A stretch of 64,000 nucleotides of DNA from JBPRGH01 sp051418055 (GTDB lineage Bacteria; Bacteroidota; Bacteroidia; Cytophagales; Cyclobacteriaceae): positions 124,001-188,000 of the forward strand of contig JBPRGH010000085.1 in assembly GCA_051418055.1 (NCBI GenBank), written 5' to 3'. Below are positions 8,369 through 16,421 of the stretch, piece by piece (within the stretch, counting starts at the first letter, position 1; each line of letters starts with the position of its first letter). The notes beneath the pieces are model-generated. The model ran no database searches. It had not been told where the DNA came from and saw nothing but the letters and a program-made list of their open reading frames with translations. Position numbers and translations under genes: made by a program.

Positions 8369-8501
8369 TTGTTTTAGCTAATTTCTAAACTTTATTTTTG
8401 TCATGCTTTTTGTTTAGCTAATTCTAATAAGATACTATAGTTTATAGATTTATTATTTGATTGTCGCAGATCGGAAAGCCCCTTTAGAAGGGGCTTTTTT
8501 T
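8369..8501 (+). ncRNA. Candidate small RNA (promoter to terminator unit)
   Basis: A Bacteroidota promoter (TTG at 8369-8371, 21-bp spacer, TATTTTTG at 8393-8400) is followed 75 bp later by a canonical terminator (stem 8475-8484 with 8488-8497, 3-nt loop, T run to 8501). No coding frame of convincing length lies between. The predicted transcript is about 8407-8500, near 95 nt. It could equally be a short leader with an attenuator for the gene at 8572. Nothing here matches a known RNA family that I can recognise. Confidence 0.4.
8475..8501 (+). terminator. Orphan Rho-independent terminator
   Basis: A 10-bp stem AAAGCCCCTT / AAGGGGCTTT with TAG loop and seven T residues. The T run is on the plus strand only, and no plus-strand gene lies upstream before tsf, which already has its own terminator. 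It precedes the gene starting at 8572. Confidence 0.8.
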
Positions 8502-8571
8502 ATGGTCTTTTGTGTAAGTTCGCTCAACGATATCTGTTTTTATCTGTTGAACTTTTAAGAAAGATAAAATT

Positions 8572-9264
8572 ATGAAAAAAATTACGCAGGATACTCTGGA
8601 ACGTATTGCCAAACAGCTGGAGACAAAATCATGTGTTAAGCAGAAAGCATACAGAAACCTTTGCAAGATTTTTAAAAAGATGGAGCTTGAAACTAAAGAT
8701 GTTATTGAGCAAATAAATAATAAAGTCCAGCTTAATGATCATGAAGTGACAATCAAGTTTAAAAAAATTAATGAACAGGAGTTTCATTTAAAAGTTGCTG
8801 GTGACCTGTTGGTATTTATTATGCATACCAATATTATCACCATGGATAAAAACCATGCGCTGAATAGCAGCCCTGCCATTCAGGAAGATCTGCAGCGGAA
8901 ATATTTGGGTCAAATCATGGTATATAACTTTATGGCTGATAGTTTCAAGTATCACCGGCTGAAAGATCCTGGATATTTGGTTGCCCGGTTTCTTATTAAC
9001 TATCAAGAGCATTTTTTTATTGAAGGTGATGGCCAGCTGAGCTTTCTCTTTAAAGATCTTTCTGATCAACCTGTTGATGCTACAGATATACATGTATTTA
9101 TTCAACTCGCTATTGCCAATGCTATTGATAAAGATCTCGTAGCACCACCATTCCCTGAAATAAGGAAAATAACAGTGATGCAGAAAATGGAAAAAACACA
9201 GGATCTTGGCCCAGGGCAGAAAATTGGCTTTCAAATGGCTTACCAGGAAAGTATTAGGTCCTGA
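8572..9264 (+). CDS. Conserved-looking hypothetical protein, 230 aa
   Basis: A soluble 230-residue protein with no signal peptide, no transmembrane segment and no motif that I recognise. The N-terminal third is helical and basic (ERIAKQLETK, KAYRNLCKIFKKME); the middle alternates beta-like segments (EVTIKFKKI, EFHLKVAGDLLVFIMHTN) and a YNFMADSFKYHRLKDPGYLVARFLI stretch that looks like a folded-domain core. Codon use resembles its neighbours, so nothing suggests recent transfer. Its stop abuts the stop of the convergent VKOR/SPW gene with no spacer. I cannot assign a function. Confidence 0.75.
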   Translation: MKKITQDTLERIAKQLETKSCVKQKAYRNLCKIFKKMELETKDVIEQINNKVQLNDHEVTIKFKKINEQEFHLKVAGDLLVFIMHTNIITMDKNHALNSSPAIQEDLQRKYLGQIMVYNFMADSFKYHRLKDPGYLVARFLINYQEHFFIEGDGQLSFLFKDLSDQPVDATDIHVFIQLAIANAIDKDLVAPPFPEIRKITVMQKMEKTQDLGPGQKIGFQMAYQESIRS

Positions 9265-10626
9265 TTATTTGATGTATTTGTCCCACATCCCATGTTTCTC
9301 TACTATTGGGCCGCGGGGGATCGCAAAGCCTATTAAAGCTGCAGCTGTTACCAAATGAACCCATTGATAATTCGACGCATCAACCTGGAAGATAAAAACA
9401 GATGCAGCAAGCCATAGCCCAAACAGAACATTTGCAAGCCTTCCGATACGTGCAACTTCTGACATACAGGCGATAGAGAAGGTTATGGTAATTGCTCCTG
9501 TGATTATATCGCTGCTTGCTAGAGTTGTATCTGAATAATCGAAGAAACCAGGCATTATCATTATCCATGCACCAATCGCAGCCGTAACAGCCAAATTAAA
9601 AGGAATGCTTTTCGCATCTTTCACTAGATCTTTTGCCGTACTCTGGATTACCTTCGTACTATCATATTGAGGTTGCTCTTCTTCGTTCCATTCCTTTAAA
9701 GTGCCCCCCTTCCAGAAAACCTTCCAGAAAGACTGACCTTCTTTTTTAGCTTTAATTAAGAATCCTATACTCGCAAATGCCTCATCAAATGTAAATGGCA
9801 TCATGGAAACGGAGATAATTGCCGTTAACAGGCAATAGAAGCACCAGAATCCTACAATCAATGGTTGAGATATTACAAGAGAGATGCTTACCACACCAAG
9901 GGGAATAATGAGAATGGCAAAAATCAAAACTACCCATGGCATTGTCCGCCACCGGGCTACACTTCCCAAATATCCCATAAGGACATCTAAAAGATATGAA
10001 AATGCGCCTAGAGCTGCATCTGAAATAGGAAATGATTTAGATAAATCGGAATCTATAACTTTCATTGTTCCTTCTCCAAAAAGAGGATCTGGAATATGTT
10101 CTATAAATTTCAATTGGAATGTCGCCAGATATCGGGCTATAAAAAATCCAAACCATGCTATGGTTAGAACGGGTATTCTTTCTTCCCATTTAGAAGGATT
10201 ATAGGTCCAGCCAGGAGGCACTGTAGGCCCTGTAGTTCGTATAAGATGAGCTCCTGGCATATTTGTAACGAGCAAATTAAGGCCTATTACTAATGTGCCA
10301 GCCAATGTTGTCAGGGAGTAGGCTTCTCCGGTATCTACCCAAAATAAAATGGGGTAGACTAAAAGCCAAAATCCTATAAAATTAATAGCCCATTTTGCCC
10401 AGATTCGATAAGGATGCAAGGCAAGAAAGCTGAAAAAGATTAATCCCGCTCCACATGCAATAGTATTGTAAGTAATTATACTTTTATCATAACCAAAAGT
10501 AAATGGATCTGAAATTAACCATAATCCAAGAGACATATTCAGGTACTGTACCCAAATATGCTTTTTGTGATGTTGAATATGAAGTTCATGGGATTGGGCA
10601 GTTCCTTTTTCAGCAAATTCTTTCAC
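9265..10626 (-). CDS. Vitamin K epoxide reductase-like / SPW-repeat membrane protein
   Basis: A 453-residue polytopic membrane protein. Segments near residues 25-130 and 345-440 resemble SPW-repeat pairs (LGLWLISDPF in the first, IGAWIMIMPGFF in the second). The middle (about 205-295) resembles a VKOR domain and carries C262-FY-C265 inside a membrane helix, the thiol pair that VKOR enzymes use to reoxidise disulphide carriers with quinone. The extra loop cysteines of many VKORs are not evident, so activity is uncertain. It overlaps the epimerase by 4 bp (ATGA), a tight two-gene operon. The role may be membrane thiol redox; this is inference. Confidence 0.7.
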   Translation of the reverse strand: MKEFAEKGTAQSHELHIQHHKKHIWVQYLNMSLGLWLISDPFTFGYDKSIITYNTIACGAGLIFFSFLALHPYRIWAKWAINFIGFWLLVYPILFWVDTGEAYSLTTLAGTLVIGLNLLVTNMPGAHLIRTTGPTVPPGWTYNPSKWEERIPVLTIAWFGFFIARYLATFQLKFIEHIPDPLFGEGTMKVIDSDLSKSFPISDAALGAFSYLLDVLMGYLGSVARWRTMPWVVLIFAILIIPLGVVSISLVISQPLIVGFWCFYCLLTAIISVSMMPFTFDEAFASIGFLIKAKKEGQSFWKVFWKGGTLKEWNEEEQPQYDSTKVIQSTAKDLVKDAKSIPFNLAVTAAIGAWIMIMPGFFDYSDTTLASSDIITGAITITFSIACMSEVARIGRLANVLFGLWLAASVFIFQVDASNYQWVHLVTAAALIGFAIPRGPIVEKHGMWDKYIK

Positions 10627-11696
10627 GACTTTTCTTTGATTGACTCGGAAATTTCAAGGTCGTTTTTCTTATACCATTTTTCCGGATCGTTTATTAAATT
10701 TTTAAGCATAACCTCTAAAGTATCCATAAGGTTATGTTTTGGCTTCCAGTCTAATTTGGATTTGGCTTTAGAGATATCCATATCATAATGGTCGTCTGCA
10801 CGGTCTATCATCCAGGGTTTAATGAAGGGGTCACCAACAACATTTTGTGCTGCAGCTCCTGCTTTTGCCATTAATTTCGGAACTTCAATAGTCATCCATT
10901 CTTCACCATGCAATTCTTCTCCGATCTTATCCTGAATACTTCCATAGCTAAAGGTTTTTTCTTCAGCTATATTAAATACCTCATAGCTTGAAAGCTTTTC
11001 TCTTTTATCAATAATTGCTTTCAGCGCAGCGAAAAGATCATCCAGATGTATAAATGCACTTCCTTTTTCAGTATCTCCGGAATATAAGTGACCGGTTATT
11101 TTCTTTTCATAAATTCGTTGCACCTGATGACTTATAGGAATAGAATTTCCCCATTCATCGTAAGCGCCGGCAATACGTGCAATAACTGTAGGGATATCAT
11201 TATGATGATCTTTTATGATATTTTCTGTTTTAACTTTTGATTCAGGATATGGCCAGTTGGGGTCTAATGGCCCGTCTTCATCAATCTTTTCTCCGGGCTC
11301 ACAAGGCTGATACACAAGATTAGTGCTTGAAAAGATAAATTGCTTTACTTCAAACCTGTCCTTTACTGCCTCCAGTAGTTTTTTTGTTCCTTTAACAGTA
11401 ATTTCATCATACATAGGGCTTTCCTTTCCTTCAAAATCATAATAGGCAGCCAGATGTACGAGGGAGGCTATTTTGTTGCCGTAAGCATATTCAATTCGAT
11501 CAAGAGCCGCATTGATACTATTGGGTTTTGTAATATCAAAATCAATTTTCTCTATATGTTTATTAGGAAAAAGATCCGGGGCAGGGTCCATTCCAACTAC
11601 TTGATAATCTTTATCTAAAAGATCGGATAGTCTTTTGCCAATCAGGCCGCTTTGACCTGTTATAACTACTAACTCTTTATTTCTATCATCACTCAT
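10623..11696 (-). CDS. NAD-dependent epimerase/dehydratase (extended SDR)
   Basis: A 357-residue extended short-chain dehydrogenase. The Rossmann motif TGQSGLIG (13-20), the acidic D37 after the second strand, the S123-S124 region and the active-site Y150-PES-K154 are present. Such enzymes act on nucleotide sugars or similar alcohols, but the substrate cannot be told here and no sugar genes are nearby. It is the first gene of the two-gene minus-strand unit with the VKOR/SPW membrane protein, translationally coupled through a 4-bp overlap. The pairing suggests a shared process that I cannot name. Confidence 0.85.
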   Translation of the reverse strand: MSDDRNKELVVITGQSGLIGKRLSDLLDKDYQVVGMDPAPDLFPNKHIEKIDFDITKPNSINAALDRIEYAYGNKIASLVHLAAYYDFEGKESPMYDEITVKGTKKLLEAVKDRFEVKQFIFSSTNLVYQPCEPGEKIDEDGPLDPNWPYPESKVKTENIIKDHHNDIPTVIARIAGAYDEWGNSIPISHQVQRIYEKKITGHLYSGDTEKGSAFIHLDDLFAALKAIIDKREKLSSYEVFNIAEEKTFSYGSIQDKIGEELHGEEWMTIEVPKLMAKAGAAAQNVVGDPFIKPWMIDRADDHYDMDISKAKSKLDWKPKHNLMDTLEVMLKNLINDPEKWYKKNDLEISESIKEKS

Positions 11697-11979
11697 ATCA
11701 TGTAATTTATTTCAGATGAACAAAACCTTTCCAAAGAAAACAAGAATTATTATCTACTGTTTTTCAATTTATCACATTTGCTTCATCGGAATAAAAAATT
11801 AAAATAAATTTTTTAGCGAAATAAGATTCTGTAAATAAGTTAATTAGCATAATTAAAATTATTAATAATATCATGTGTTCGATATAATAATTTGTTAATC
11901 AAATAAAAAATTCCTTTATTTGTGTCCCCCAAACAGGGGTAATAAAATGTTTTATTTTCAACCTAAAACCCAAACTTTT
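11697..11979. other. AT-rich intergenic region between epimerase and subtilase
   Basis: This 283-bp stretch separates two divergent genes and must hold both promoters, but I found no clean TAnnTTTG box on either strand. A small CCCC-CAAACA-GGGG hairpin at 11925-11938 lies about 40 bp before the subtilase start, which would place it in the mRNA leader. No coding frame or RNA gene is apparent. Confidence 0.5.
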
Positions 11980-13212
11980 ATGACTAAAGTTTCTTTAAGA
12001 TCGCTCATTGTAGCTTTTGCGGCAATGGCGTTTATGTTCAGTTGTACACAGGAGGAGATTGTTCCTTCCGAAGTAATGGAGACATCTTCTTCAAATACAA
12101 TTGAAGGTCAGTACATCGTTGTTTTCAATAAGAGTAAAACAGGCGATGCTTCTTCACGTTTTCCGGGAGATTATGCACGTGCTAAAGCTTTTGTAAAAGA
12201 AAATGCACAGACATTGCTTCGTGAAAATGAAGTTTCTGCGGAATTTATTGAATCTATTGAGCATACTTATGCTGCTACAATTAATGGTTTTAGCGTAAGA
12301 TTAGATGCGGCTGCTCTCGATCGCCTAAAAAATGATGATCGTGTATCATACGTAGAGAATGATCAAATGGTAGTTTTGGCACCTCCTTGCGGAAGTCCTA
12401 ATGGTAGCCCTTGTGAGGGTGACGGTGGAGATGGTGGAACCACTTCCCAGGAAACTCCTTATGGTATCACGCGTGTAAATGGTGGTGTAACTTATACTGG
12501 CACTGGCGTTGCATGGATAATTGATACTGGAATTGATCTTGATCATGAAGATCTTAATGTTGATGCAACTCGTGGTTATAATGCATTTACTTCAGGAAGA
12601 GATTCTAAATCTTTAGACGATGGTAATGGTCACGGAACACATGTTGCGGGTACGGTGGCTGCAATTGATAACTCAGTAGGGGTCATTGGAGTTGCTGCAG
12701 GTGCTACTGTTGTTCCTGTAAAAGTTCTTGATTCAAGAGGTAGTGGTTCTTATTCAGGTGTAATTGCTGGTGTTGATCACGTGGCTGCTAACGGTAAATC
12801 AGGTGATGTTGCAAACATGAGCCTTGGTGGCGGTGCATCGCAATCTGTTGATGATGCGGTGTTAGCTGCATCTGCTAATGTGAAATTTTCACTTGCAGCC
12901 GGTAATGATGGCGCTGATGCCAATAATTCATCTCCTGCAAGAGTGAATGGCTCAAACATAGTAACAATCTCTGCTATGGATAACACAGATACTTTTGCTT
13001 CATGGTCTAACTGGGGAAATCCTCCAGTTGATTACTGTTCTCCAGGTGTTAGCATTAAATCTACCTGGAAAGATGGTGGATACAATACAATCAGCGGTAC
13101 TTCTATGGCTGCTCCTCATGCTGCAGGTATCCTTCTTTTAGGAAATGCAAGTACAAATGGATATGTTAAAGGAGATCCTGATGGAAATCCTGACCCAATC
13201 ATGGTACATTAA
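11980..13212 (+). CDS. S8 subtilisin-like serine protease, lipoprotein with I9 propeptide
   Basis: A 410-residue secreted protease. The start at 11980 gives a lipoprotein signal with lipobox ending at C22 (MFSC); upstream in-frame starts add a non-signal leader. An inhibitor I9 propeptide spans about 42-133. The S8 domain has D182 (IDTG), H218 (GHGTHVAGT), the oxyanion N309 (AAGND) and S375 (SGTSMAAPHAAG), so the active site is complete. C137 and C145 flank a Gly/Asp-rich linker between propeptide and protease. There is no C-terminal sorting domain of the type IX system. It is monocistronic, with its own UUCG-capped terminator. Confidence 0.93.
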   Translation: MTKVSLRSLIVAFAAMAFMFSCTQEEIVPSEVMETSSSNTIEGQYIVVFNKSKTGDASSRFPGDYARAKAFVKENAQTLLRENEVSAEFIESIEHTYAATINGFSVRLDAAALDRLKNDDRVSYVENDQMVVLAPPCGSPNGSPCEGDGGDGGTTSQETPYGITRVNGGVTYTGTGVAWIIDTGIDLDHEDLNVDATRGYNAFTSGRDSKSLDDGNGHGTHVAGTVAAIDNSVGVIGVAAGATVVPVKVLDSRGSGSYSGVIAGVDHVAANGKSGDVANMSLGGGASQSVDDAVLAASANVKFSLAAGNDGADANNSSPARVNGSNIVTISAMDNTDTFASWSNWGNPPVDYCSPGVSIKSTWKDGGYNTISGTSMAAPHAAGILLLGNASTNGYVKGDPDGNPDPIMVH

Positions 13213-13230
13213 TATTAATTAATGGAACTT

Positions 13231-13258
13231 AAAAAAAGCGCCTTCGGGCGCTTTTTTT
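13231..13258 (+). terminator. Terminator after the subtilase gene
   Basis: The stem GCGCC / GGCGC is closed by a TTCG tetraloop, with an A run on the left and seven T on the right, 18 bp past the stop. It is a canonical and possibly bidirectional intrinsic terminator. Confidence 0.92.
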
Positions 13259-13337
13259 ATTTTACGGATATTTAAGAGGAATTTTGCACGAAATAGATGG
13301 ATATTCCGTTAGATAAATGAACAATTTAAAAGTAATT

Positions 13338-13466
13338 ATGAACCTCAAACGCTTTTCCCTTATCTTTATGGTCGTTTTATTGTTAGGAAGTAGTTGTGCC
13401 ACTAACAAAAGACATGGAAAGATAAAGCCGGGTAAACCAATACCCTGTCCTGTAAAAGATTGCTGA
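13338..13466 (+). CDS. Very small lipoprotein (42 aa) upstream of cmk
   Basis: A 42-residue frame with a complete lipoprotein signal: Lys/Arg at residues 4-5, a hydrophobic core (FSLIFMVVLLLG) and the lipobox GSSC, so the mature lipopeptide is only ~23 residues. It is basic and ends PIPCPVKDC with two cysteines. An in-frame ATG at 13317 would add seven residues. The stop is followed after 1 bp by the cmk start, so they are likely translationally linked. The function is unknown; the well-formed signal and the tight link to cmk argue that it is real. Confidence 0.65.
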   Translation: MNLKRFSLIFMVVLLLGSSCATNKRHGKIKPGKPIPCPVKDC

Positions 13467-13467
13467 T

Positions 13468-14169
13468 ATGAAGAAAATAACAATTGCTATTGATGGATAT
13501 TCTGCTTGTGGTAAAAGTACAACGGCAAAAGCATTAGCAGCAGTTTTAGGTTATACATATATTGATACCGGTGCCATGTACCGGGCAGTGACATTATATT
13601 TTCTTGATAACTATATTTCGCTCACCAATAAAAAAGAGATATTAAAAGCGCTCGATAATATTAATATTTCATTTAAGGTAAATCCTGATACCGGAAAATC
13701 AGAAGCATGTTTAAATGGATTGGATGTTGAAAAAGAAATCCGCAAAATGCGCGTTACAGAGAAAGTAAGTCCTGTCAGCGCCATTCCTGAAGTGCGTAAA
13801 GCAATGGTGGCCCAGCAACAAAAAATGGGCAAAGGGAAAGGTACTGTTATGGATGGACGGGATATAGGCACTGTGGTATTTCCTGATGCAGAACTGAAGC
13901 TATTTATGACTGCAGATATCAATATCCGCGCTGCACGTCGTCAGCAGGAGCTTTTAGATAAAGGGCAGATGGTGGAGCTGGAAAAGATTAAGCATAATCT
14001 CGCAGAACGTGATCGAATAGACAGTACCCGGGAAGAAGGCCCTCTCAAAAAAGCTGAAGACGCTATTTATATTGACACTTCTTTTATAACAATTGACGAG
14101 CAGGTAGATCAGATTATTGAGCTTGTTGTAGGAAGGCTAATTAAAGCAGCTGAGGTAGAAGCTGAGTAA
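13468..14169 (+). CDS. cmk: Cytidylate kinase
   Basis: A 233-residue nucleoside monophosphate kinase that converts CMP and dCMP to the diphosphates using ATP. It has the P-loop GYSACGKST (residues 9-17), the CMP-binding YIDTGAMYRAVTLY segment and the MDGRDIGTVVFPDAELK signature typical of Cmk. Length is normal. It follows the 42-residue lipoprotein gene by 1 bp. The C-terminal ten residues are an acidic extension. Two tiny stem-loops after the stop lack a T run, so its terminator is unclear. Confidence 0.96.
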   Translation: MKKITIAIDGYSACGKSTTAKALAAVLGYTYIDTGAMYRAVTLYFLDNYISLTNKKEILKALDNINISFKVNPDTGKSEACLNGLDVEKEIRKMRVTEKVSPVSAIPEVRKAMVAQQQKMGKGKGTVMDGRDIGTVVFPDAELKLFMTADINIRAARRQQELLDKGQMVELEKIKHNLAERDRIDSTREEGPLKKAEDAIYIDTSFITIDEQVDQIIELVVGRLIKAAEVEAE

Positions 14170-14320
14170 CTAATTTCCGATTCACTTTCGCCGTTCTCAC
14201 CATTACGGTGCCTCTTTGAGAGGTAAAGTCGAAGTAAATATGTTACCTTTATTTTATAATAAAATTGGCAAAAGCGTAAATATTTTTTAATATTTACTAA
14301 GCAGATCAATTATATTCATT

Positions 14321-14758
14321 ATGAAAGCTACCAAACTCCTTTCTCAGTTAACTTGTTCCTCTTTTATTTTTATTCTTCTTTTCACAAGTTCGTGTGATGA
14401 ACATCGCGCAATGAGGAATGCGATCGAAGGAAATTGGAATATTGACCAGCTTGAATTTGTAGAGGAGGATTCTTTAATTACGGAATTTGGTCAAATTATT
14501 TTTAATGACTGCCCATCAAATTCAGATTGTCCAGGTCGTTTAAGTTCTTTTTCTTATGGTACCAATGATTTTGTTTACACTGTTGATGCCATTAATAATA
14601 AACTCTTTTTATTCACTTCTTCACGTGAATTCAAAATCAGATTTCAGAATGGTTTTATTATTCATACACCTGAAATTGAAAGTCGATTAATAATTGAAGG
14701 AATAATGGATATTGAGGATACATATTATTTGGTTAAATTCTATCTGAACAAAAATTAA
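14321..14758 (+). CDS. Hypothetical lipoprotein, lipocalin-like
   Basis: A 145-residue exported lipoprotein: the N-terminal hydrophobic stretch ends in the lipobox TSSC at C25. The mature part begins with an IEGNWNIDQLEF segment that resembles the start of Bacteroidota lipocalin-like proteins (a Gly-x-Trp near the N-terminus), followed by beta-like strands (KLFLFTSSREFKIRF). Two cysteines in NDCPSNSDCPG could form a disulphide. I cannot assign a ligand or function. The gene stands alone between cmk and nqrA. Confidence 0.7.
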   Translation: MKATKLLSQLTCSSFIFILLFTSSCDEHRAMRNAIEGNWNIDQLEFVEEDSLITEFGQIIFNDCPSNSDCPGRLSSFSYGTNDFVYTVDAINNKLFLFTSSREFKIRFQNGFIIHTPEIESRLIIEGIMDIEDTYYLVKFYLNKN

Positions 14759-15037
14759 ACCTTTTCCCGCACTCTTAAAGAGGAGAATGCTGCTGTTTCA
14801 CATAGTCCAAATATTTTAAAATTGAATTTAATCTCTCCTCTGCGTTACTCAAATAGGGCTCAGAGCAGAGTGATCTTTATGTGGTTTGGAGAGAGAAATA
14901 CAGAGCGTGTAACTTTTAATTACAGATAAACTGTATTAATTACTAATTATTACCTCTACACGTTTTTATTATGGCAAAACATTATTAATTTTGCCTCCGG
15001 TTTTTAATGCCTATAAACGTATTTTTTATACTAAGCA
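14759..15037 (+). promoter_or_regulatory. nqr upstream region with -7 box and nested inverted repeats
   Basis: This 279-bp gap contains a TAATTTTG box at 14986-14993, a perfect -7 match about 45 bp before nqrA, though the -33 element is weak. Upstream lie nested inverted repeats, TCTCTCC at 14832-14838 with GGAGAGA at 14888-14894, and CTCTG at 14838-14842 with CAGAG at 14866-14870. They could form a stem-loop or be a binding site. No coding frame is evident. Confidence 0.45.
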
Positions 15038-16402
15038 ATGTCTAAAGTAATCAAGCTAAAAAAGGGTTTTGATATAAATCTGGCAGGAAAAGCAGAGAAG
15101 AAGGTGGTGGATGTAGAGCAGCCTGAAACATTTGCGATCAAACCTACCGACTTTCATGGTATTCTGCGTCCCAAATTATTCGTTAGCGAAGGGGATACAG
15201 TTAAAGCCGGAACCCCGATCATGTACGATAAGAAAAATGAGCGAGTACTACATACAGCGCCGGTAAGTGGTGAGATTGCAGAGATTCGCAGGGGTGAAAA
15301 AAGAAGGATAGAGGAAATCGTAATCCTTGCCGACAAAACCGTTGAATATGAGGATTTTAACAAATACTCTATTTCAGACCTTCAAAACCTTCCGCGGGAA
15401 GAAGTACTGGAGCAATTTGTAAAATCCGGTGTATTTCTAAATTTTGTTCAAAGACCATTCGGAACTATAGCCAATCCGGAGGATACTCCAAAAGCTATAT
15501 TTATTTCCGGATTTGATTCGCACCCATTGGCTCCTGATTATGGAGTGCTTTATAAAGGAGAAGAAAAATATTTTAATGCAGGAATAGAAGCGTTAAAAAA
15601 ACTTACTCCCGGCACAATACATCTTAATCTACGTGCCAATGATGAGGTGCCTACCGTATTCAGCAATGTAGATCATGTACAGATAAATAAATTCACAGGT
15701 CCTCATCCTGCAGGTTGTGTAGGTGTGCAGATCCATCACATAGATCCAATAAATAAAGGGGATGTTGCGTGGACTATATCTCCCTATGGAGTAATACAGG
15801 CGGGTAAACTTTTCCTTGAAGGAAAATATGATGCCAGCAAAGTTATAGCATTGGTAGGATCAGAAGTTAAAAATCCGCAATACTATAAAACCTACACCGG
15901 AGCTTCTATAAAGAATTTTGTAGACAATAATATTTCCGGTGAACATGTAAGATTCATATCAGGAAACGTCCTTACAGGAACTAAAATAGCAGCAAATGGC
16001 TTCATCGGATTTCAGGATCAGATGGTGACGGTTATCCCTGAAGGTGATTATTATGAATTCTTTGGTTGGATAAAACCTACAACCGAAAAATTAAGCTTTC
16101 AGAGAGGATTTGGATTACTTTCATTTTTAAATCCTAAAAAAGAATATGTACTTGACTCCAATACGCACGGTGAGCCAAGGGCTTTTGTGCAGACGGGGGT
16201 ATTTGAGAAAGTAACGCCAATGGATATTCTGCCAAATCATCTGTTTAAGGCAATTCTTGCTGAAGATTTTGACGATATGGAAGGATTAGGTATTTATGAA
16301 GTAGTTGAAGAAGATCTTGCACTTTGTGAATTTGTGGATGTTTCCAAGCATGATGTGCAGGCGATTGTAAGAGAAGGTATAAACCTGGTAATGTATAGTT
16401 AA
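15038..16402 (+). CDS. nqrA: Na+-translocating NADH:quinone reductase subunit A
   Basis: A 454-residue peripheral subunit of the Na+-pumping NADH:quinone oxidoreductase. The N-terminal KLKKGFDINLAGKAEK segment, the FHGILRPKLFVSEGDTVKAGTP biotinyl-like fold and the FTGPHPAGCVGVQIHHIDPI motif are family signatures. It carries no flavin of its own and takes part in quinone binding at the cytoplasmic face. It is the first gene of nqrABCDE, with 19 bp to nqrB. Confidence 0.96.
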   Translation: MSKVIKLKKGFDINLAGKAEKKVVDVEQPETFAIKPTDFHGILRPKLFVSEGDTVKAGTPIMYDKKNERVLHTAPVSGEIAEIRRGEKRRIEEIVILADKTVEYEDFNKYSISDLQNLPREEVLEQFVKSGVFLNFVQRPFGTIANPEDTPKAIFISGFDSHPLAPDYGVLYKGEEKYFNAGIEALKKLTPGTIHLNLRANDEVPTVFSNVDHVQINKFTGPHPAGCVGVQIHHIDPINKGDVAWTISPYGVIQAGKLFLEGKYDASKVIALVGSEVKNPQYYKTYTGASIKNFVDNNISGEHVRFISGNVLTGTKIAANGFIGFQDQMVTVIPEGDYYEFFGWIKPTTEKLSFQRGFGLLSFLNPKKEYVLDSNTHGEPRAFVQTGVFEKVTPMDILPNHLFKAILAEDFDDMEGLGIYEVVEEDLALCEFVDVSKHDVQAIVREGINLVMYS

Positions 16403-16421
16403 ACAGCTTATTCTGTCATAG

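Noticed and set aside
8503..8559. 18-codon frame after the orphan terminator as a leader peptide
   Set aside because: No repeated amino acid, no start-site support, and composition like random AT-rich sequence.
11920..11979. Longer subtilase start (GTG 11920 or ATG 11947)
   Set aside because: These add a Pro/Gln-rich leader before the clear lipoprotein signal that starts at 11980; signal peptides begin at the N-terminus.
14211..14223. CCTCT-TTG-AGAGG stem after cmk as a terminator
   Set aside because: Only five base pairs and no following T run.
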